DNA from: Papaver somniferum
Lineage: Eukaryota; Streptophyta; Magnoliopsida; Ranunculales; Papaveraceae
Length of the DNA: 64,000 bases
Direction: 5' to 3'
Assembly (NCBI RefSeq): GCF_003573695.1
Contig: NC_039364.1
Location: 237,812,777-237,876,776 of the forward strand
This document shows, piece by piece, positions 55,249 through 64,000 of the stretch. How positions within the stretch are numbered: position 1 is the first letter of the stretch; each line of letters starts with the position of its first letter. The position numbers and the translations under genes were made by a program. Under the pieces are notes generated by a model. The model saw only the letters and a list, made by a program, of their open reading frames with translations. It did not search any database and was not told the DNA's origin.

Positions 55249-57347
55249 GGGTAAAAAGCAGGGATAAGCCTGTTTTTTTGAACTTTGCAAATATAGGGTG
55301 GTTTTGACCGTTTTATTGAAAAACGGCTAACGGTGGTTATCCACCTTTTTGGCACCGTTAGTGTAGAGTAAAAATACTTATAAGTCCTTCAACTCGTTGA
55401 GTTTCTTGTTAACTCGGTTTGGTTTGTACACGTCACCATATATGTACACGTCACCATCTGAATCAGTCACCTGACTCTCTGAGTCAACTCGCCTGAACTG
55501 GATTTTGGCCAAGTTTTGACTGTTTCCTAGTAATTTCCCGGCCATAATTTAAGTCCATTCCTTTATATCTCAGGCCTGAACTTTCCCCTGTATAACCACC
55601 AATACCATTTCTGTAGCAGCCAACCAACATGACTCAGTTGTAACCATTCAAAACATCTCCTTCCAAACCATTGTAGCATTCGCTGCATCTCAGCAGTATC
55701 TGTAACTGCACATCACCACCAGTTCAAGATACCCAACACATTGGTCATTGTGATCTCAGTAACATCATCTCAATTTTGTGTTCTTCATTTACCAGTCCAT
55801 AGCAGCATCATCATCCTATCAGCTCAACAACACAAACCCACTGCAACACCGCCTAACTCCTCTAGCTGCAATTGCAACCGACAACTCTGTAGCTTTAGTT
55901 CATACTCTTTCTAGAGGAGAAACATACATCTTCTCATCCCATTTCAACAACACCAGTGTCATCTTCTATACAAGCCCCAATTCATCTCAGAACAACTCAA
56001 ACCCCAATCCTCATTCTGTTAATACCCAGAATCACTGCCACAATCTTCTCAGCAGAAAATACAACATCAATATGACCCATAATTTTCGCTTCCGATACAG
56101 ATCCGTGCTATAACTTATAAATTCACCACAACCCATAGCAGCAACAGCTCAATCTCGTTCATCCCTGTCCTTGGCTTCATAAATTATCAAAATCCCAAAC
56201 CAACTCTTTCACAGACCCATCCATTCATATGTTGAACTTCAAATTCATAACAGATTCAAACCGTAACTGTGATTCTCAACAGCAAACACCCTTACCAGAA
56301 TCCTCAATCCGCCCTTAACTCTGCCCATTTGAAAACCATCAAGAACCCTTATCCTTCGAAATCAACTGGTACAACCAAAATTATAATCGAAACAGCAAAC
56401 CCCTGTTCTACAACATTAATTCACAAATACAAATCCTTGTTTTTCCCTGTAGTTTCCTAACATACATCTAAAACCCTTTGAACTCATTAATTTCATCACC
56501 ACAGCACCACCAATCCTAGCAAACCATTCAAACAAATCTTCATCAGCAACACTCGAATTCAATCAACCTAAACCCATCTTCCTTATTCTTCTAAACATTT
56601 ATTCTCCTCCATTAATCTTCACTGCAACTTAATGAAGTTGTAGATCAATAATTTCATATCACCAGAACCATGCTACAACTCACCTTTTCAGCAGTATCAT
56701 TTCTCGAATTCAGCCAAAACCCATGAATTCAACACACACGATCTTTCTCTTCCAGCTTCAGATCTCATCAAAACCCTTGAATCAGACAACACAAGATCAA
56801 TTCCATCATCTTCACAGCACCAGTACAAACTCTGCACTGTTAACAATTCGACCTAAATCCATGAAAGACAAATTCATGTCTTAACCCTGTTTCTTCTTGA
56901 TTTCACTAAGCTTCATTTGCTTCTTGACCTCAGATTCATGTCTTAATCGATCGGCAAATACCCTCGGTTCACCATTTTCATCAAATTTTTCTCCGCCATT
57001 TCTCAAATCGATGGTTGCGATGGCTGATACATCCACGGAAGTGGGACTGGATGGTGAAAAAGAAATCATAATAGGGAGGGGTATTTAATCTGGCCCGTTG
57101 ATTCTTCATGGGATTAATACTAGAATTAAATCAAACACCAAGATGGTTACACGTGTACAGAGGGTAACTGGGTAATCTGTGCGTCATTATCTCATCTCAT
57201 CTGAGGAGAAATTGACAGGGAAATTGGCAACAATAAAGGATTTGGATGGAAGGAAACATGGATGGAGGCCTAGATTTGCAAAGTAGAAAAAACGGGCCTA
57301 TGGTTGTCTTTCTGGTTGAAAAAGAGGCCTATATCTGTTTATAATCC
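55249..57347. mobile_element. Mutator-like element, non-autonomous, G-poor interior
   Basis: 2099 bp flanked by a perfect 9-bp duplication TAATTAATA (55240-55248 and 57348-57356). Imperfect inverted ends: left GGGTAAAAAGCAGGGATAAG, then CCTGTTTTTTTGAAC; right, inverted, GGATTATAAACAGATATAGG, then CCTCTTTTTCAACC. A 9-bp duplication is the Mutator signature. From about 55560 to 56900 the plus strand is unusually poor in G and rich in CAACA/CATCA/AACCC words. Open frames there (55778-56113, 56269-56460) look compositional and not like genes. A 62-codon minus frame (57069-56881) is not recognised. No transposase. Confidence 0.85.
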
Positions 57348-57356
57348 TAATTAATA

Positions 57357-58869
57357 TTACGAATTCAAGCCCATTGTGGAGACAGTTTCCAACAAAACAT
57401 TTGTGTTGGTGTAAACATTTGTTTTTGTTCAAGTCGTTAGTTTGGAATAATCAGTGGATCATCATGTGATAGTACATGGTATGTTTATGTAAGAGTACAC
57501 TGCACCATATGGCCTGATTTGAGACATAATTGTTTTTTTGGTTTGAGACACTATAAAGGTCTTTCTTTTTTATCTCGATGTAAAGCTAGTTCATTCGGGA
57601 AGATGTTGTGTAGTATATTATGCCTGAAATATGCAACAAACGGTGCCAAAGGTAAAAAAACAATGCAAGGGACTAAGGGTAGTCCTAATTGATGCGAGAA
57701 ATAATGTTGCTATTTGGGAATTTCACGACAGTAGGTATGCAATGACAGTATAAGCAATGCAGTAATGAAGAAATTATTTTCTTGATATGATAAAAACTCG
57801 GATACTTTGAAGAATACACACTAATTAATTTTCATAGAAACATGATGTTACAGTTCAAAGAAACAGTCAATGACATATTGGCTTTGAAATTAAGGAGTAT
57901 TGGATAGGCTAAAGGATGAGCCTAGTAGCATTCAATTGATGTCGCAGTTCGAAGAAGTAACTCGGAGACATATTAGATATGAAGAGAATGTTGGGTGGCT
58001 AAAGGTTTAGCTTACCTTATTCCCAGAATGAAGTCAGTCATAACTTTGTACGAGACGATTTGTACAATAGTCATAGCTTATGATAGCTATGTGATTTAAT
58101 TATCGTTTTGCTTTTGCAAATTAAGAAAAAGAAACAAGGAAATTGTTGACATTAGCTAAGACTATGTCAAGGACATAGTTCCACTGTCATGATAAGATCC
58201 CGCATTTGAGAAACGTAACCTGCTGGAAATCTAAAGTTGAGTATTAGGTTATTTCTACTAAAGAAACTAAGTTTTTTTAAGTTCTTTGATGCTTAGTAAA
58301 TACTAAGAACGAATATATTCCAAGAAATTAGGGGTCATCAAAAGTGATGAAAATTTGATGCCAAGTGAAGTATAAGTCATGTTATGTTACTTGGTGCAAT
58401 AATATCGGAGTTTAAAGGTAAAAGACCATGGAAATGATCGATGACATCAGTTGGGATGGATCATTTCTTGCGTACACTTAGGCACAAATGATTCAAGTTG
58501 AATCTGTTGAAGAATAAACCAAGATACTATTAAGAAGATAGAAGGGATCAACAATTTGTGTTGATACAGTATGAAGAAAGCAATATGGATCAACTACGAG
58601 AGTAAACATAATATGGTTGGATCAACAGGTACAGTTGACACGATGTGAATGAATCAACAAGTATTGTTGACACGGTGGTATGGTATTTAGAAGTTAACTA
58701 GGGTTGCAAGTATAACTGGTTTTAGAGTTTGTTTACGTGAGAATTTTCTAGAAGAGTCTTTGTTAGAGTTTGATTATGTTAGGAAAGTGTTTATTACTTG
58801 AGAGTCAAGTTTGTAAACATATAAATAGGTTGTTAAGCCGTGAGTTTGAATTACATCAATTAAGAGAAG
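57357..58869. other. Spacer, possibly part of an older LTR
   Basis: No gene. 58690-58869 contains a promoter-like stretch (ACATATAAATAGGTTG) ending exactly where the Copia LTR begins. This could mean the Copia element inserted into an older LTR. Short repeats of GATCAACA...GTTGACACG occur at 58550-58680. Confidence 0.4.
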
Positions 58870-61276
58870 TGTTAGAGCATTTCTCGGTCGAACTCGCATG
58901 CGTTTCTATCTCAAGCATGTTAGTCAATGTTAGTGATAAGTCTTTATTTCTAGTCTACTATAGCTAAGTCTCGGACTAGGATAGAAAGTGTAGTTGAGCT
59001 CAAGAACTCCATGGCAATCATCATACAAGACGAATTACTACTCAAGGAACTGGTGGAACTTCATCGACTAAAAGGTATGTGGAGACTTGAACTTATCTAT
59101 CACTCAAAAGTCTATCTACTATATCTCCTATATTGAGACAAAAGTCGTTTTGCTATATAGACTTTGAATATACACATTTGCTATTTCGAGCCGAGTTTAT
59201 CTCGCCTATCTATTTCTCGAAATATGTGTTGGTAAGCTTTTGCTTTGGCCAAATTCATCTTTACCTAGTGACGAAAGTCATGATACGTTTCAACCACTTT
59301 GAAAATTGTTTACTTTGACGAAAAATAGTTTGTGAATAACAACTATATAATAACGTCCTCTAAGAATGTTTCAATGATTGAAATGAGAGTTTAGATTATA
59401 TAACCAATGATGGATATAAGCATTGTGTGGTAACACATATATGTATAAGTCTTTTTTCCTTGAACCGAAGTTTGCGAACTTTGTTGATCAAGAGAACCGG
59501 AACAAGAGCCGTGAACTCAGTCCGCGAACTGGCGGAAGTTCTCGATCTGAGAAAATCTGCTGGAGTTTGAGAACTCCTTCCGGGAACTTAAGTCCGCGAA
59601 CTAAGTCTGCGAACTTAAGTTGGTTATATGTAAATACGATTGTTTGTGAACTTATATATATTAACTAAGGAATGCTAAATGCAAACCGTGGCTATAAAGT
59701 TCATGAACCGATTCGAGTGAATCAAATCGTTTTAGCTTCGTTTGTGTCTTGTGTAGTTACATAAGATTTCCTTGCAATTGAACAACTCTCTAACTAGTTC
59801 AATTGAGTCATTTGAACTAGTTATGGTGAAGAAGAATATGGTTGATATGAAAGTGCTCATATGGCTAACCATTTGGTTAACTATTATGAACCAACAAATG
59901 TACATGTTTGGGTACGATTACACAAACCTAAAATCGTGCATTTCATTTGTGTGTAACAAGCTAAGTTTTCGATCCAACGGTTGAAAGATATTAGATTGAA
60001 TCTAATCAGGTTTTCATCTAACGGTTGAATGCTTTGTTACCAACCTAATATTGATTGAAAACCATGATTTGAAAGACTATATAACGGAGAACTCTAGCAA
60101 CTGGGAAACCTAATCCCCACACCTCCTGTGTGATACTAGTTGTATTAGCTAGAGTCGATTATCCTTTAACCTTAGGTTTCTTCTTAAAAACCAGGTTAAC
60201 AACTTAAAGATTTCATTGGGATTGTGAAGCCAGACCGATACTATTTTCTCGTAGTTGTGTGATCTGATCTTGCATCTTCTATCGTTTTGAGTACAATCGT
60301 AACGATTGACTTGAGATTTATATCTCCGATAGGAAAGATAGAAAAATAGTCACAAACATCTTCGTCTCATCGTTTGTGATTCCACAATATCTTCTTTCGC
60401 CGCGTCGAGTAAGATTATTGTGAGGTGATTGATAATACTAGGTTGTTCTTCGGGAATATAAGTCTGGTTTATCAATTGGTTCCTGTTCACCTTGATTTAT
60501 CAAAATACGGAACAAAAACTCGTAGGTATTTTTGTGGGATATTAATTTATCCATTATTGTAGATTTTTCTGTGTGATACAGATTTGTTTATCAAAGTCTT
60601 CGACTTTGGGTCGTAGCAACTCTTAGTTGTGGGTGAGATCATCTAAGGGAATCAAGTGCGTAGTATCCTGCTGGGATCAGAGACGTAAGGAGCGAAACTA
60701 TACCTTGGATCAGTGTGAGATTGATTGGGGTTCAACTATAGTCCAGACCGAAGTTAGTTTGTAGTAGGCTAGTGTATGTAGCGGCTTAATACAGTGTGTG
60801 TTCAATCTGGACTAGGTCCCAGGGTTTTTCTGCATTTACGGTTTCCTCGTTAACAAAATTCTGGTGTCTGTGTTGTTTCTATTCTGCATTATATTTTGTT
60901 ATATAATTGAAATATCACAGGTTGTGCGTTAGAATCAATCAATTGGAAATCCGACATTTGGTTGTTGATTGAAATCGATTGATACTTGAACATTGGTCTT
61001 TGGTACCGTTCAAGTGATTTCTCTTGTATTCAATTAGACTCGCAGATTACTATTTGCTTGAGTAACCATTGAATCGAGAAATGGAGATATAACTCTTTGA
61101 TATACTTTATTAAGATTGAGTCTAGTTGATTATCTTGAAAGTATATCAGAGTTAGTCCATACAGATTGCTAATCGAAATATTGGGTGTGCTTGTTGTACC
61201 CCCTCTTTTTCAAGAAGTATTTGTGAGTATAGTTTTGTGTTCTTTTCATTAAGTCTTTGATATCAGATTTTCTACA
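58870..61276 (+). mobile_element. 5' LTR, 2.4 kb
   Basis: It starts TGTTAGAGCATTTCTCGG and ends GATTTTCTACA. The U3/R/U5 limits are not visible. Conserved patches are shared with the LTR at 40869, including GGACTAGGTCCCAGGGTTTT (about 60816). A degenerate GAACT-based repeat lies at 59460-59660. A 2407-bp LTR is long for Copia, though Angela- and SIRE-type elements approach it. Confidence 0.85.
59460..59660 (+). repeat. Degenerate GCGAACT repeat within the LTR
   Basis: About eight copies of a motif like TCCGCGAACTTAAG (variants TGCGAACT, CGTGAACT, GAGAACT, CGGGAACT) at irregular 12-30-base spacing. The LTR at 40869 has a quite different repeat (AATTGGTGTAACCGATCC) in its own U3-side part. Confidence 0.75.
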
Positions 61277-61340
61277 TCTGGTATCAGAGCACTGGTATCA
61301 GATTCTAGGGTCGTGGGTATGAGTTGTTGATTTGAAGAAG

Positions 61341-62222
61341 ATGACAAGTTTAAGTTCAATTAAGGTACAAGTGTTTGAAGGTAAAAACTTTGAACACTGG
61401 AGGTTGCAGATGGAGAATATTTTCACATACCAAGAGGTATGTGATATTGTGAAAGATGGTTATGAAGAACCAGCAGCAGGAGCTGTTTTAACAGCAGAAC
61501 AACAAACTTCTTTGACAGCAAACAGGAAGAGTAATTCTAAAGCGACTTACATTCTACATCAGGGTGTTGATAAATCTCTCATGGATAAATTTATATATAT
61601 TAAAGAAGCTAAGAGAGCATGGGATGGTTTGATAAACTATTACAAAGGATCTGACAAGGTCAAGAAGGTGAGATTACAAACCTTGAAGAGGAAATATGAA
61701 CTGTTACAGATGGAAACTACTGAAACAATATCAGATTCTTTTCTCAAAGGCATTGAATCTTGTCAATGAGATGAAGGTTGATGGTGATACAATAGAAGAC
61801 TCTGCAATTATAGAGAAGATTTTAAGAAGCTTACCTGAGAAGTTTGAATCAAAAGTAACAGCTATTGAAGAATATAACACTGCTGCAACTATGACTCTTA
61901 ATGAGTTATTAAGTTCTTTACAAGCTTATGAGCAAAGACTATCTAAAAAAACAACTGCTACAAAACAAGTTGAAGAGGCACTTCAGAGTCAAGTTAGATG
62001 GAGAAGCAATCAAGGAAAACCTAATGCTGGAGGTTTTCAAGGAAGATATAACAATGGAGGAAGATCAAATAATGGAAGTTATCAGAGAAGGAAGCCATTA
62101 TATGGAACAAGAATATAATGTTATAATTGTGGAGATTTTGAACACATTTCTAATGAGTGTACAAAACCAAGAAAAATAGTTGCTAATAACTACAAAGCAA
62201 ATTTCAAAGTTAATATTGCAGA
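61341..62222 (+). pseudogene. Copia gag (UBN2-type) with broken frame
   Basis: ATG at 61341 opens MTSLSSIKVQVFEGKNFEHW, then RLQMENIFTYQEVCDIVKDG, the usual Copia capsid start. The frame ends at TGA 61769. A shifted frame (from about 61740) continues with LNLVNEMKVDGDTIEDSAII and LRSLPEKFESKVTAIEEYNT to TAA at 62118. Directly after that stop is the zinc knuckle CYNCGDFEHISNEC (CX2CX4HX4C), again stopped at TAA 62238. Gag can therefore not be made whole. Confidence 0.88.
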
Positions 62223-62317
62223 AAGTCAAGAAGAATAAAATAAGGATGAAAACATTCTAGCTACTTTCATGTCATACTGCAGAAGAACAACCACAACTTA
62301 AGTGGTACTTAGATACT

Positions 62318-64000
62318 GGTTGTAGCAATCATATATGTGGCAAAAAAGACTTATTTGATAAGCTTGATGAGTCTGTAAGATCAAGTATGAAGTTTGGTAA
62401 TAGTTCAATAATTCCAGTTATGGGAAAAGGAAGAATTGGAATTGTTCTTAAGAACGGTTCAAAGGCATATATCATGGATGTGTTTTATGTACCAGGTTTA
62501 CATCAAAACTTACTGAGTATGGGTCAATTATCTAAAAGAGGATACTCTATGAATATTTACAATGGTCTTTGTTTCATCAGAGATAGAAGAAGAAGGTTGA
62601 TAACAAAAGTACAAATGACCAAAAACAGACTATTTCCTTTGAATATTCAGCATCAAAAAGAAAGTTGCTACATCAGTAGTGTGCATAATGATTCTTGGTT
62701 ATGGCATAAGAGAATTGGGCATGTGAACTTTAACAGTCTACAAACTTTGGCAAAAAAAGAGATGGTGTCAGGGTTACCTTTCATTGAACTTCGAGAACAA
62801 AGATGTGAGAATTATATCTTTGGAAAGCAGCATAGAGATCCATTCCCAGTTAACAAAGCTAGAAGAGTTGAACAACAGTTGGAGATCATTCATAGTGACT
62901 TATGTGGTCCTATAGAAGTTACATCACATGGAGGTAATAACTATTTCATAACTTTCATTGATGATTTTATTAGAAAAGCATGGGTATATTTTCTTAAACA
63001 AAAGAGTGATGCTTTTCATGCTTTTAGATGTTTTAAAGCATATGCGGAGAAACATATTGGTAAGAGCATCAAGATATTAAGAACTGATAGAGGAAAAGAG
63101 TATACTGTAGTTGGTAGTTTCATGGAAGAACATTGTATTCAACATCAATTAACTGCAAGATATACACCGCAACAGGATGGAGTTGCAGAGAGCAAGAATA
63201 AAACCATAATGGAGATGACAAGAACTATAAGAATAACAAAAGATTTACCAAAGAATTTCTGGGGTTATGCAGTTGACACAGCAGTATACTTATTTAACAG
63301 ATGTCCTAAAAATAGTTTGAATAATATGACACCAGAAGAAGCTTGGAGAGGTACAAGACCAAGTGTAAGACATCTTAAAGTTTTTGGGTGCATTGCATAT
63401 GCACATGTACCTAAAGAACTTAGAAAGAAGTTGGATGCCAAGAGTAAATAGTGTATTCTTGTTGGTTATAGCTCAGTAACCAAAGGATATAAATTGTTTC
63501 ATCCAGAGACAAGAAAAGTAATTACAAGCAGAGATGTGATCTATTATGAAGATTCACAATGGAATTGGAATTCTCGGTTAACAAACAATGTTGATCCACC
63601 TGCTGCTATCAGAACAATTCCATTGTAGTTGAAGAAGAAGTGCAAACTCAAGACAATGTTGAAGAACATAATGAAGAAGCAAGAACAGAAGCAGTACCAG
63701 AACAAGAAACTACAAGACCAAGAAGAAAATATGTTATACCTGCTAAGTTGAATGATTATGTAATATCAAGAGATGATGAAGACATTGATGAGGATGTGGT
63801 GAACTTTGCATTGTTTGGAGAATGTGATCATGTAGCTTATGAATAAGCATCTAAAGAACAAGGTTGGATTCAAGCCATGAATGAAGAATTGAAGTCAATT
63901 GAGAAGAATGACACATGGGAATTGACAAAACTTCCACCAGGAAAGAAACCTATTGGTGTTAAGTGGGTTTATAAAACAAAATACAAGTCAAATGATGAAG
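62318..64000 (+). pseudogene. Copia pol, protease to start of reverse transcriptase
   Basis: The protease motif WYLDTGCSNHICGKKD begins near 62303. From 62387: VMDVFYVPGLHQNLLSMGQL-like GAG-pre-integrase region, WHKRIGHVN, CENYIFGKQ (second zinc Cys replaced by Tyr), integrase core IIHSDLCGP, RTDRGKEYT and DGVAESKNKTIMEM (Asp-Asp-Glu kept), stopped at TAG 63451. The same frame reads on (CILVGYSSVTKGYKLFHPET) to another TAG at 63628. The reverse transcriptase start (IQAMNEELKSIEKNDTWELT, then WVYKTKYK) is at about 63870-64000, cut by the window edge. Confidence 0.9.

Larger units (their letters stand above)
58870..64000 (+). mobile_element. Ty1/Copia retrotransposon, 5' part, runs off the window
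   Basis: The 5' LTR (58870-61276) is followed two bases later by a primer-binding site TGGTATCAGAGC (61279-61290) for initiator tRNA-Met, then gag, protease, integrase and the first part of reverse transcriptase, all on the plus strand. Reading frames are broken by stops and frameshifts in gag, between gag and protease, and in integrase. The 3' LTR is beyond 64000. The related LTR at 40869 shows the family is present twice in the window. Confidence 0.92.

Noticed and set aside
55778..56460. 111- and 63-codon plus-strand open frames
   Set aside because: They lie in G-poor sequence within a Mutator-like element, where stop codons are rare by composition, and have no motif.

Overview
This 64-kb window is plant nuclear DNA. 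Its genes have many GT-AG introns, and it carries plant-only families: a malectin/LRR receptor-like kinase, F-box/FBD proteins, a NAB-domain NET3-like protein and CYP82-like P450 fragments. About half is transposable-element sequence. It is a eudicot; the F-box and CYP82-like fragments would suit a poppy relative, but that is a weak impression and not a result.

Layout. 1-3.5 kb: AT-rich DNA with a candidate LTR. About 3.5-20.7 kb and 22.5-36.5 kb: two diverged direct copies (A and B) of one segment, each in the order rhodanese/TrhO-like pseudogene (+), LRR receptor kinase (+), F-box/FBD gene (-). In copy B the receptor kinase appears intact (24 exons, 1008 aa). In copy A it is destroyed by a Copia insertion, an inversion of the LRR exons, a malectin frameshift, and a deletion that removes the catalytic loop and activation segment. 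Both F-box copies and both rhodanese copies are broken. A coatomer-beta pseudogene lies between the units. Comparing A with B reveals empty sites for several small transposons.

36.5-45.8 kb: a 1.8-kb DNA transposon carrying a hairpin array, then a Copia-type LTR with a nested solo LTR (target duplication GTAAC). 45.9-49.6 kb: an apparently complete hAT transposon with a 904-aa transposase and a perfect 8-bp target duplication. 49.7-52.6 kb: a tandem pair of broken F-box (+) / P450 (-) modules. 53.8-54.7 kb: an intact two-exon NET3-like gene. 55.2-57.3 kb: a Mutator-like element with a 9-bp target duplication and G-poor contents. 58.9-64 kb: the 5' two thirds of a decayed Copia retrotransposon with a 2.4-kb LTR, running off the window.

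Likely functional host genes are only two: the copy B receptor kinase and the NET3-like gene. The hAT transposase also reads through without a break. No tRNA, rRNA or CRISPR was recognised. All family calls rest on motifs read by eye, and no database search was run.
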